From Fimbriimonas sp. (lineage in GTDB: Bacteria; Armatimonadota; Fimbriimonadia; Fimbriimonadales; Fimbriimonadaceae), in assembly GCA_030447945.1 (NCBI GenBank), contig JAUJNV010000043.1, positions 1 through 15,934 of the forward strand: a stretch of DNA of 15,934 nt, written 5' to 3'. Shown here one piece after another: positions 7,154 through 14,870 of this stretch. Every line of letters begins with the position of its first letter. Position 1 is the stretch's first letter. Both the position numbers and the translations under genes were made by a program. A model generated the notes under the pieces. It was not told where the DNA came from and ran no database searches. It saw only the letters and a program-made list of their open reading frames with translations.

Positions 7154-8782
7154 GTGATCGTTGGCCAGCAGGGGATGGGCAAGACGATGCTCGCGGAGCG
7201 GTTCTTGGAGGAGATCCGCGACGCGAAGGGGCACGGCGGGGTCTACTACGAGATGGGAGCAAATGACGATGCGCCCACCGTCCTCGCGCGCATGGTGGAC
7301 GACCTCTACATCGCCACCGGCGTAAAAGAGCGCACCTCTGACTGGTCGCGCAAGACCCTGAAACAGATGGACGAGCTGCTCAAGCTCGTGAAGCTCGATG
7401 ACTTGGTCAAGAGCCTCCGCGATGACCCCGAGCGCTCCTCCCGTGAGAAGTTCATTGAGGCGGTTCACCTCGTCGCCGCTCGCATGCCGGATGACCGCCG
7501 CGCCGTCTTCGTTGTCGACCCGTACAAGCTGCTGCGCTCCGAGGACGCGGACGAGTGGGGAATGGTGGCCCGCGAGCTCCCCCCTAAGGTCAAGCTCCTC
7601 TTCCTCCAGCGCCCGGAGGACGCCCTCGCGCGGGACTCGAAGTTCCGCACCTTACGCAATGTCGTCTTTGTCCCGCCCCACGGCCTGGAAAGGCTCGCCC
7701 CCGACGCTGTGGACGTCCTGATTGGCGAGTGCCACGCCGACACCGGCATCTCTATCCCGGACCTACGCGCGGCACTCGGGCGCTACGAGGGCCACCCCTT
7801 CTCCGTTCAGGGCGCTATCGAGCTGCTCAAGGACCGACTTCCCCTCTTGGACCTCCCCTTAGACCCGAAAAGGATCGCCGAAGCCCAATGGGGCCGCATC
7901 TGTGAGTTGGGAGAAGAGGCGATCTCGCTTTTTCACGCTTACGCGATCCTTGAAGTGCCTGTCCCGGACGACCTAGCCGATAAGGTCGCGGAGGTGCCGC
8001 ATAACAAGCGGCGGGGTCTGCTGGGCGGTAGCCACTTCTTGGGGGGGCTGCTCCGCCAAGCGGACCGGAGTGCCCGGATCTACCACTCCCTCCTCTCGAC
8101 CTTTATCGTGGAGACTCTGCCGCCTCAGGAGGCCAAGCCGGTTCACCAGCGTGCGGCCCAGGCTTACCGCGAGCGCCTTCACGCGACCGAAAAGCCCGAT
8201 GAGCTCGCGGCTCAGCGGCTTCCTTGGCACGTGCTGCGGTCGGAGGGCGAGCAGGCGTTTGTTGCCTGCTTCGTTGGCGAGTGCACCGGACCATTGGTAT
8301 TGAGGGGCCTTCTCAATGTGATGATCGCGCTATCCCATCAGGCGCTTGCCGTCACACGCGGGGATGAGGCGTCGGAAGCTGTCCTAAGCGGCAACCTGGG
8401 CAACGTCCTGCGCATCCGTGGCGACCTTGTGGGAGCGGAGGCGATGTTCCGCAAGGCGCTGGAGATCGAGGAGCGACTGGGGCGGCCGGAGGGGATGGCC
8501 GACAACTACGGCGACCTGGGCATCGTCATGCAGATCCCCGGCGATCTAGAGGGAGCGGAGGTCATGCACCGCAAGGCGCTGGAGATCAACGAGGGACTGG
8601 GGCGGCCGGAGGGGATGGCCAGCAACTACCGCAACCTGGGGCTTCTGCAGTTACGACGCGGAGAAGAAAAAGCGGCATATGGCTCTCTACAGCGTGCCCT
8701 TGATCTATTTGAGAAACTAGGGGCAGCGCCCGAAGCCGATGGTACTCGGGAGACTCTAGAGGAAGCCTTTAACCAAAGCTGA
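7154..8782 (+). CDS. STAND/AAA-type NTPase with C-terminal TPR repeats
   Basis: A signal-transducing P-loop NTPase: Walker A GQQGMGKT (residues 4-11), Walker B VFVVDPYK, an LLFLQRP strand typical of STAND NTPases, a winged-helix-like middle (GHPFSVQGAIELL and following), then about three TPR units of 40 residues (GNLGNVLRIRGDL..., DNYGDLGIVMQIPGDL..., SNYRNLGLLQLRRGEE...). Such proteins oligomerise on sensing a ligand; many act in regulation or phage defence. The listed start is GTG 7154, but homology-like sequence (GREEELRLLHGLLESPEPQA, the usual STAND lead-in) continues in frame upstream to about 7091, with no ATG, GTG or TTG before the in-frame stop at 7043. CTG 7112, 8 nt after AGGAGG (7098-7103), is an alternative. 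No effector domain is visible at either end. Possible 5' truncation. Function unknown beyond NTPase/TPR. Confidence 0.75.
   Translation: MIVGQQGMGKTMLAERFLEEIRDAKGHGGVYYEMGANDDAPTVLARMVDDLYIATGVKERTSDWSRKTLKQMDELLKLVKLDDLVKSLRDDPERSSREKFIEAVHLVAARMPDDRRAVFVVDPYKLLRSEDADEWGMVARELPPKVKLLFLQRPEDALARDSKFRTLRNVVFVPPHGLERLAPDAVDVLIGECHADTGISIPDLRAALGRYEGHPFSVQGAIELLKDRLPLLDLPLDPKRIAEAQWGRICELGEEAISLFHAYAILEVPVPDDLADKVAEVPHNKRRGLLGGSHFLGGLLRQADRSARIYHSLLSTFIVETLPPQEAKPVHQRAAQAYRERLHATEKPDELAAQRLPWHVLRSEGEQAFVACFVGECTGPLVLRGLLNVMIALSHQALAVTRGDEASEAVLSGNLGNVLRIRGDLVGAEAMFRKALEIEERLGRPEGMADNYGDLGIVMQIPGDLEGAEVMHRKALEINEGLGRPEGMASNYRNLGLLQLRRGEEKAAYGSLQRALDLFEKLGAAPEADGTRETLEEAFNQS
8381..8740 (+). repeat. 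Three 120-bp TPR-encoding tandem repeats
   Basis: Units 8381-8500, 8501-8620 and 8621-8740 each encode one 40-residue TPR. The first two are about 81% identical at the DNA level by hand count, with runs of perfect identity such as GGCGGCCGGAGGGGATGGCC at 8481-8500 and 8601-8620. The third is diverged. The array is likely to change copy number by recombination. Confidence 0.8.
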
Positions 8783-8880
8783 TCTAGCCCACGAGCGGCC
8801 GGAGCTCGCAGTAGCAGTTCTTACTCGCTTGCACGAATATAGGACCTTGGCCGCAGACGCCTCCCCAGGCTGCTCATCCC

Positions 8881-8910
8881 TTGCCAAATCCCACCACATC
8901 CTGCTAGGAT
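8881..8910 (+). promoter_or_regulatory. Promoter for dinB with leaderless geometry
   Basis: TTGCCA (8881-8886), an 18-nt spacer and TAGGAT (8905-8910) precede the dinB ATG at 8917 by only 6 nt, so transcription would start on or next to the A of the ATG. No Shine-Dalgarno sequence is present. No LexA-type palindrome was recognised. Confidence 0.5.
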
Positions 8911-8916
8911 GCTTAT

Positions 8917-10173
8917 ATGGTAGACGCGCATCTACCGGTGGAAGAGAAGCCCCGACCGCTGCGTTACCTGGTGCTCGACCTCAACTCGTACTTCGCGTCG
9001 GTCGAGCAGCAAGAGCGGCCGGAGCTGCGGGGGCGGCCGGTGGCGGTGGCGCCGGTGCTGGCGGAGACGTCGTTCTGCATCGCGGCGAGCTACCAGGCGA
9101 AGCGGTTTGGGGTGAAGTGCGGGACTCGGATCAAGGAGGCGCGGGAGATGTGCCCCGGGCTGGTCGTGGTCGAAGCGCGCCATCTGATGTACCTCGCGTA
9201 CCACAAGCGGATCCTGGACGTGGCGGAGTCGATACTGCCGGTCGAGAAGGCGCTCTCCATCGACGAGATGATGTTTCGGCTGCTCGGGACGGAGCGTACG
9301 CCGGAGGTGGCGATCGAGCTCGCCTACCGGATCAAGGAGGTGCTTCGCACGAGGGTGGGTCAATGCATCACCTGCTCCATCGGCATCGCACCCAACCCGT
9401 TCCTGGCCAAGGTCGCGAGCGACATGCAGAAGCCCGCCGGCTTGACCGTGCTCCAGGCGGACGACCTTCCCCATGCTCTCCACGGCTTGGAGCTTACGGA
9501 TCTCGTCGGGATCAACCGCCGCATGAAGGTTCGTCTGAACGCGGCGGGCATCTTCTCGGTGGAAGGGCTCTGCGCCGCTTCCAAGCAGGAATTGCTGGGC
9601 GCCTTCGGCTCGATCCTCGGCGAGCGATGGTGGTACCTGCTGCGCGGGGTGGACTTGGGGCAGGAGGTGCGCTCGCGCCGGTCGCTGAGCCATTCGCACG
9701 TCCTTCCTCCGGAACTGCGCACGGACCAGGGATGCCGCGAGGTGCTGCTGCGGCTCCTGCAGAAGGCGAGCGCCCGCCTGCGGAGCAACGACCTCTGGGC
9801 CTGCGCGATGGAGGTGGGGGTGAGCGCGATGGAGAAGAGCTGGTGGGCGAAGACGAGGCTGCCGCCGACGCAGGACACGATCACGCTTAACGAGCACTTC
9901 ATGCGCCTCTGGCAGGCGCGCGACTTCGTGCGACCTCAGAAGGTGAGCGTCAACTTTTACGAGCTCCGAGAGCCCGAGCAGGTGACCCTCTCCCTGTTCG
10001 ATCCGACGGAGGACCGCGCCCTCCTCAGCCGCGCCGTCGACCGCGTGAACCAGAGGTTCGGCAAGAACCGGATCTACCTCGCCGGAATGGAACGCGCCAA
10101 AGACACCGGCCCGGAGCGGATCGCATTCGACCAGACGTCGCTCTTCAGCGAAGGGAAGGGGGACAACGACTGA
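8917..10173 (+). CDS. dinB: Y-family DNA polymerase IV (translesion synthesis)
   Basis: Error-prone translesion DNA polymerase, 418 residues, slightly longer than E. coli DinB (351). The catalytic metal ligands are present: Asp21 in VLDLNSYFASVEQ and Asp116-Glu117 in LSIDEMM. The UmuC-like Asn in DLNSYF replaces the second Asp of the DinB DMD motif. ITCSIGIAPNPFLAKVASDM and KPAGL are the conserved palm/fingers stretch; a helix-hairpin-helix (LTDLVGINRRMKVRLNAAGI) and a little-finger domain follow. QTSLF at residues 406-410, near the C-terminus, is a canonical beta-clamp-binding pentapeptide; QVTLSLF upstream is a second, weaker candidate. The ATG at 8917 is 6 nt after a -10 element. UmuC/ImuB are alternatives, but ImuB lacks the catalytic acids. 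No imuA or dnaE2 is adjacent. Confidence 0.9.
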   Translation: MVDAHLPVEEKPRPLRYLVLDLNSYFASVEQQERPELRGRPVAVAPVLAETSFCIAASYQAKRFGVKCGTRIKEAREMCPGLVVVEARHLMYLAYHKRILDVAESILPVEKALSIDEMMFRLLGTERTPEVAIELAYRIKEVLRTRVGQCITCSIGIAPNPFLAKVASDMQKPAGLTVLQADDLPHALHGLELTDLVGINRRMKVRLNAAGIFSVEGLCAASKQELLGAFGSILGERWWYLLRGVDLGQEVRSRRSLSHSHVLPPELRTDQGCREVLLRLLQKASARLRSNDLWACAMEVGVSAMEKSWWAKTRLPPTQDTITLNEHFMRLWQARDFVRPQKVSVNFYELREPEQVTLSLFDPTEDRALLSRAVDRVNQRFGKNRIYLAGMERAKDTGPERIAFDQTSLFSEGKGDND

Positions 10174-10181
10174 GGTCGTTG
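10164..10181 (+). repeat. Palindrome with the dinB stop codon in its loop
   Basis: CAACGAC (10164-10170) and GTCGTTG (10175-10181) form a perfect 7-bp stem whose 4-nt loop TGAG contains the dinB TGA. The sequence just after the gene is thus an inverted copy of the gene's last codons. Confidence 0.6.
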
Positions 10182-10190
10182 GTGGGCAAC

Positions 10191-10408
10191 AGGTGGTGAG
10201 TGGTGGAGTGGGAGCTCGTCGTTTGTGGTTTGTAGTTTGTAGCTTGTCATCCTGAGCGCAGCGAAGAGGACCCTGTCCCTACCGGGTGCTATGAGGAACG
10301 CCTTCCTCCGCCATGAGCGTCTCCCGGGCCAGGGTCCTTGTGCGCTCAGGATGACAAGCGAGCTACAAGCCACAAACGACAAGCCCCACCCACCGCTCAC
10401 TACCGCCA
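10191..10408. repeat. Long nested hairpin with heptad units and a dispersed-repeat core
   Basis: A fold-back element filling the gap between dinB and the next gene. Perfectly paired blocks: GTCGTTTGTGG (10218-10228) with 10370-10380; CTTGTCATCCTGAGCGCA (10243-10260) with 10341-10358; AGGACCCT (10267-10274) with 10331-10338. Outer G/T-rich arms (about 10191-10212 and 10385-10408) pair imperfectly, and the apex has a smaller hairpin (AGGAA/TTCCT near 10294-10307). The left arm carries four 7-bp units GTTTGTG, GTTTGTA, GTTTGTA, GCTTGTC (10221-10248). The TCATCCTGAGCGCAGCGAAG stretch resembles, from memory, a dispersed intergenic repeat common in many bacterial genomes. No ORF of its own. Confidence 0.75.
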
Positions 10409-10419
10409 GCCCCCACCGG

Positions 10420-11622
10420 ATGCACTCTCCCTCGTGCTCCTCCTGGGCCTCCTTCTTGCCGCTGCCCCGGCTCCGACTCTGGTGGGGCGCGCCGTCCTTC
10501 CGGCGAACACTCTGATCGAGGGGCCGACGAGTGGTTGGTGATTCAAGTGTGAACAGGACCGCGCCCCCTTTTCACGAGCGTCAGCCAGTGCAGGAGTTCT
10601 CGTGCGTGATCACCGTGCCCGGCGGGGGGCTGATGGCGCTTTCGGACAACGGGTTTGGCGCGAAGGCGAACTCGGCCGGACTTTCTTCTCGGATTCCACA
10701 GCCTGCTGCCGAACTACTACACCCGCCGCCAAGGCCACGGCACCGTGAAGGTCGAGGCGGACCTTCCGCCTGCGCGATCAGGCGTGGAATCCCATTTCCC
10801 ATCGTCGCGGACCGTGCCACATGTCCGAGGCGGAGATTCGAGGTCGACGCCCGAATCTGCCAATGCGGCGGCTCCTCACGGGCGCCGACTTCGACCCGGA
10901 AGACGTTTCGGCTCGCCAAGGACAGCACCCTCTGGATCGGCGAGAGTTCGGCCCGTTCCTCCTGCAGACCGACCTCTCCGGCAAGGTGCTGCGCGCGCCG
11001 ATCCCTTTGCCCGGCGTCTCCTCTCCGGACATTACGTGCTCGCCAGGGGCCCAATCTTCCTCGCAGTAAGGGGGTTTGAGGGGATGGCCGTCAGCCCCGA
11101 CCGGCGGTTTCTCTACCCGATGCTGGAGGGACCGCTGACGACGGAGTCCGAGAAGCGCAAGCTCCTCATCCACGAGTTCGACACTCGGACGGCCGCCTTT
11201 ACAACGCAAACGTGGTCGTACCGCCTAGAGGCTCCCGAGCACGCCATCGGCGAGCTGACCCAGCCGTCGACAAGACGCGGATGCTCGTGATCGAGGCGGG
11301 ACAACTTCGAGGAGCCGCCGCTCGGGCAAGAAGATCTACCTGATCGACCTCGACGAAAGGACGCGGCGGAGTTTTGTTCAAAAGACAGAAGTCGTCGACC
11401 TCCTCGACATCGCCGACCCCGACGACCTCGATCGCGATGGCTCCCACCGGTTTACGTTTCCGTTCCAGACGATCGAGAGCGTCGCGGTACTCGACCGCCG
11501 GACGCTGATCCTGGTGAACGACAGCTATCCCTTCGGCAACGGCCGGCGCCCCGGGCGAGCCGGACGCGAACGAGATCATCAAATCCGGTTGCCGAAGCCC
11601 TTTAGCGGTGGCGTACGTTTAA
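10420..11622 (+). pseudogene. Phytase/esterase-like secreted protein, broken by multiple frameshifts
   Basis: Fragments in all three plus frames line up as one exported protein of the 'esterase-like activity of phytase' family (PF13449). In order: signal peptide ALSLVLLLGLLLAAAPAP (about 10424-10477), PGGGLMALSDNGFGAKANSA, FHSLLPNYYTRRQGHG, LTGADFDPE, FRLAKDSTLWIGE, EFGPFLLQTDLSGKVLRAPI, FEGMAVSPDRRFLYPMLEG, TWSYRLEAPEHAIGEL, KKIYLIDLDE with VVDLLDIADPDDLDRDG, FPFQTIESVAVLDRRTLILV and NDSYPFGNG, ending GEPDANEII and about TAA 11620-11622. At least eight frame changes are needed. The EFGPFL, FEGMAVSPDRR and TIESVAVL blocks are well-preserved family landmarks, so the coding signal is fresh: the breaks are either very recent or consensus errors. 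If intact it would be a periplasmic or secreted phosphoesterase-like beta-propeller. Start near ATG 10420, but the signal peptide is in another frame. Confidence 0.7.
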
Positions 11623-11805
11623 GAGACGCCCGCAGGTGCACCCAATTTCGGAACGCGCGGCCGCGTCTTCTTCAAGGGCCGTTTCGTAAGGCGGCCTGAC
11701 GCCGTCTTGCTCCTACACCTTCTCGGTACATCCACGCGCGCCAGGTCGCGCTAGGAAAACGGCGCCGGGTCGCCGCACTCCAAATAGTTGGGTGGGTGGG
11801 CGGGG

Positions 11806-13075
11806 TTACTTGTGCCGGATCTTCGTCCAGTATTCGGCGAAGGAGAAGTTCGGGCTCATCGAGGGGGGTGTGGCAGGAGGCGCAGGCGCGCTCTCCGGCC
11901 TTCGGCATATCCACCTTTTTCGGCGTGTCGGAGTGGGCCTTGCCCGGTCCATGGCAGCTCTCGCAGCCCACGTCGGTGAGGCGGGGCGTCTCCCGGCGCG
12001 ATCGGAAGCCCACTTTGCTCCCGGGCCCCACGACGTGGCAGCTCACACAGTCTGGGTCGCGCGCGTGCCTTCCTTTCGGGGTCGCCAGGGCGTGGGAGTG
12101 CTCCGACTTGCGCCACCGCCATGGCGGCTCCGTGGCACGAGCCGCAACGGGCGGTGCCCGCAAAACGGCAGTCTCCGCCCGGGGAGCTTTCCAACAGGTG
12201 CTCCGAGTCGACGCGGCGCTGGTACGCGCTGCCGAGGCGCCCGGGCCGCTAGGATCGTCCGCGAAGCGCGGGTCGGCAGGACGGGGGCGTACCCCTCAAA
12301 CTCCGCGCGAGAAGGCGAGGCGCAAGGAGGGTCTTGCCCCGCTCGCCGGGGGTGACGAGGAGGGTCTTGCCGACGCGGAGCGGCGTCGCGGGCGGGGTCG
12401 GCGGAGGAGCGGTAGACGCAGCGACGAGCCGTAGGGCGGGAAGCAGCGCGCGACCTCTCGCCGTCCTCTTGCGATCCGTGAGCGTGGGACGGGCGCGAGC
12501 TTCGCCTCCTCGGCATCCGCACCAGGTCGCCCACCGCGCGATCGGTCCCCACGGTCCGCTCGAAAGCGGTCCGCCCGGCGCCTCGAAGCCCGATCCGTCG
12601 CCGCGGAAGCGAACGGGAGCCGCGCATGCGTCCGTGAGACTTCGAGACCGGTTTCCGAGAGGACGAGGCTCGTGCTCACTAGCCGCCCGCCCCGAGAGGC
12701 CGCGAGCGAGAGAACGCCGCCTCGACCGAGCCGCGCTTCGCGCGAGGTGTGGTGAATCACCGCATCACCCATGTAGCGGCCGACTCCCGCAGGTTCGGCC
12801 TTCATCTCCCGATCCTGCCGCCCCGTGCCGCCACGAGCGCGCCGTTTTCAAGGAGGAGGGTCTTACCGGGCGAGAGAGCGAGGCCACGGCACACTCGCCC
12901 GGCGGCGCGGGCCGCCGGACATCAGCTTGGTACAGCCGCAAGGGGAAAGGTAGCCCTGTGTATCGCCGGAGACGAGGACGGCCCGGCTCCTCACGGCCAG
13001 GGGTAAAGGCGGCGGCAGAGAACGCGGCGAGGGCGAGGAGGAGCGGGCACTCGTACCCCACGTGCGGCGCCGATG
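11806..13075 (-). pseudogene. Metallophosphatase-like protein with C-terminal multiheme cytochrome c, frameshifted
   Basis: Minus-strand fragments in several frames form one exported protein. Near the N-terminus: a hydrophobic leader (LLLALAAFSAAAF, about 13050-13005), then VLVSGDTQGYLSPCGCTKLM and SGG (about 12985-12915), which resembles the Cys-Gly-Cys motif of 5'-nucleotidase-like metallophosphatases. Middle: VGKTLLVTPGERGKTLL (about 12380-12330), a typical strand near the end of that domain. C-terminus: four c-type heme sites CGSCH (12146-12132), CVSCH (12049-12035), CESCH (11965-11951) and CASCH (11884-11870), with WRKSEHSHALATPKGRHARD between the first two. The terminal FSFAEYWTKIRHK ends at TAA 11808-11806. 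The four hemes lie in at least two frames. Function would be electron transfer coupled to a periplasmic phosphoesterase-like domain; the substrate is unknown. It faces the preceding pseudogene tail to tail. Confidence 0.65.
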
Positions 13076-13081
13076 GGGAGG

Positions 13082-13177
13082 GGAGGGGAGTGGGGGTGGA
13101 GGTTCCGGAAGTGAGGGTTCCGTACCGGGCTCGGTCGAAGGACCGGGCTTTCAGAGACCTCCACCCCCAACCCCTCC
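13082..13177. repeat. Purine/pyrimidine-rich inverted repeat
   Basis: A 22-nt left arm (13082-13103, including GGGGGTGGAGGT) and a 21-nt right arm (13157-13177, including ACCTCCACCCCC) pair at 20 positions with a small AG/T internal bulge, around a ~53-nt loop. The element lies upstream of the metallophosphatase-cytochrome gene on the minus strand and next to the CCCTCAA heptad array. Confidence 0.6.
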
Positions 13178-13225
13178 GCGCACGAATCGCGGCAAGGGAA
13201 GGGGTCCTAGACATCTCTCTACTGT

Positions 13226-13268
13226 CCCTCAACCCTCAACCCTCAACCCTTAACCCCTCAACCCTCAC
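13226..13268. repeat. CCCTCAA heptad tandem array
   Basis: Six consecutive units: CCCTCAA three times (13226-13246), CCCTTAA, CCCCTCAA and CCCTCAC. On the minus strand this reads GTGAGGG, TTGAGGGG, TTAAGGG, TTGAGGG. It begins at a TGA (13267-13265 read on the minus strand) that is the likely original stop codon of the DUF1573 gene once its frameshifts are undone. No obvious inverted partner of the same unit nearby. Confidence 0.7.
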
Positions 13269-13421
13269 TGCACCGCCGCCGCCGCCACCGGGAACCGTCA
13301 CGACCGGCTGCTTCGGATCGTCCGTCGGTGGAGGTGGCAAGTCGCCGTCGGGCGCGCACCGTTGTAGACGACGGGCTGCCTGCGCCAGGCCCCGTGCACA
13401 CCCTCCGAGGTCGCCTTCGAA

Positions 13422-14855
13422 TCACCCCGGCGAGTCGGAGGGCGTGGAGAGGGACGGGAAGGAGGGCGTCGGGGGCAGCACCTGAGGAGAGCTCGCTGCG
13501 GCGGACTCCGTCGTGAGCTGACCCATGTACAGGCTCTCCGGGAGGGAGACGATGCCGCGCTGGGTGAGGAGGCTGTACTGGATCTGGAGGAAGAATGGGT
13601 TGTTCCGTCCGGACGCGATGATGTTCGAGAGCGCCCGGCTGCCGAGGGGGATCTCGGGCAGCGTCAGGCCGATGCGAAAGCCCTTGCGCGGGCGGTCCGC
13701 CTCGCCCATCACCGGATCGGGGAGCGAGCCCTCCCACGGGGTGAGGGTGGCCTGCCCATCTCCGTCCAGCGCCACGTCGGTCGCGTGAAGGTCTCCCCCG
13801 TCCGGAATCGAGCGGACCCCGTCGATGGGCGCCTGCGGGTCGTCCACCTCGACGCTGCCCCCCGGAACGAGGAAGCGGAAGCGCGGCGTCACGCGCAGGC
13901 TTACGGGGATGACGACCGCCGGCGACTTCGGGTCGTTGCTAAAGAGGATCAGCCGCTTGCGAAGGTCGCCGAAGAACTCGGTGGTGTCGACCACGACCGG
14001 CACCTCGACGGTGGCCCCCGGCGCGACGGTTCCCGGGGCGATCCGCTCGAAGCAGCCGCAGTCGGGAGCAATTCGGTACTGGAGCGAGGCGTCGCCCGGG
14101 TTCGTCAGGCGCAGGGTGTAGGGAACCCGCTCCCCCTGGAAGTGGGTGCCCCCCACGATCTGGGGCGTCTCCAGCCGGAGCCCAGGCCGGGCGGGGCGCA
14201 GGCGCTTCTTCACAGACACGGCCGTGCGAAGCGAATCGGAGATCGCCAGCGTGCGCTGCCCGAGCAGGAGCTCCGCGGGGCTGGCGGCAAAGCGGGTGGC
14301 TACGGGCAGGTCGTTGCGCCCCATGGCGCTGCCGGCCAGAGGGCTGGTGGCCAGGCCCAGATAGGCGCCGACCGCATGCACCGTCTCGTTGTAGACCTCG
14401 TGCGCGCCCGTGTCCTGCGCCGGAGCGCCCCGCTGGAGGCCGATGGTGAGGCTCAGGCGGGGCGCATCGGAAAACCCCAGGGTCGCGCCGAGGGGAAGAC
14501 CCGACGTCGGATCCTTCGCAAGGGCCGGCTCGAAGCGCACGAGGACGTCCGGCGACTTCGGGCTCAGGCTGAACGTCAGACCCGGCACGTCGCGCGACCA
14601 CGTCTGAAGGGCGGCGTCCCGCCCGGCGGCGAAAGCCGCCCGCTTCGCAACGGGAACCTTCGACTCGTCCCAGGCGAGGGTGACCTCGCGCTTCGGAAGC
14701 CGCCGCGCCGCCCGTTCGGCGGCCTCGAAGTCGCCCGCCTCCAGCGCGGATCCCACCGCGAGCACCGTCTCGCTGAGCGCCGGGTTAACGCCCGGCGGCA
14801 GTTCGGGCCCGAGAGCGACGGCCTGGGCAAGCGCCAGCGCGAGGGTAATAGACAT
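13422..14855 (-). CDS. Matrixin-like pseudoprotease fused to DUF1573; 3' end probably frameshifted
   Basis: An exported 477-residue protein with a short signal-like start (MSITLALALAQAVALG) lacking the usual basic n-region; TAG directly precedes the ATG at 14855, fixing the start. Residues about 60-190 resemble a matrixin/M10 metalloprotease fold (TWSRDVPGLTFSLSPKSPDV, VYNETVHAVGAYLGLATS, SAMGR), but the zinc signature is degraded: HExGH is HAVGA (His160, Ala161, Ala164), so catalytic Glu and a zinc His are missing. Residues about 235-325 are a DUF1573/ASH-type immunoglobulin-like domain with DCGCF (Cys266, Cys268) and RLILFSNDPKSPAVVIPVSL. The stop at 13422 is probably premature: QPVVYNGA and then DGDLPPPPTDDPKQPVVTVP continue in shifted frames to a TGA at 13267-13265. 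No Shine-Dalgarno is seen. It lies 85 nt after prfB and may share its transcript. Function unknown; likely a periplasmic scaffold or binding protein. Confidence 0.72.
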   Translation of the reverse strand: MSITLALALAQAVALGPELPPGVNPALSETVLAVGSALEAGDFEAAERAARRLPKREVTLAWDESKVPVAKRAAFAAGRDAALQTWSRDVPGLTFSLSPKSPDVLVRFEPALAKDPTSGLPLGATLGFSDAPRLSLTIGLQRGAPAQDTGAHEVYNETVHAVGAYLGLATSPLAGSAMGRNDLPVATRFAASPAELLLGQRTLAISDSLRTAVSVKKRLRPARPGLRLETPQIVGGTHFQGERVPYTLRLTNPGDASLQYRIAPDCGCFERIAPGTVAPGATVEVPVVVDTTEFFGDLRKRLILFSNDPKSPAVVIPVSLRVTPRFRFLVPGGSVEVDDPQAPIDGVRSIPDGGDLHATDVALDGDGQATLTPWEGSLPDPVMGEADRPRKGFRIGLTLPEIPLGSRALSNIIASGRNNPFFLQIQYSLLTQRGIVSLPESLYMGQLTTESAAASSPQVLPPTPSFPSLSTPSDSPG

Positions 14856-14870
14856 CTAATGGGAGGTTAC

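Noticed and set aside
8829..9897. Long plus and minus ORFs overlapping dinB (353 and 321 codons)
   Set aside because: Gly/Arg/Ala-rich or His/Arg/Leu-rich shadow translations with no motif; dinB explains the coding signal.
10420..11622. Programmed frameshifting in the phytase-like gene
   Set aside because: Too many frame changes in both directions, no slippery-site/structure pair at each, and the same problem affects neighbouring genes on the other strand.
13226..13268. Tandem CCCTCAA units as a CRISPR array or telomere-like repeat
   Set aside because: Units are 7-8 bp without spacers, so not CRISPR. Internal chromosomal position and short length argue against a telomere.
12334..13485. Plus-strand ORF of 383 codons
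   Set aside because: Arg/Pro/Ser/Gly-rich, runs through the repeats, no motif; the minus strand carries heme sites and the CGC motif.
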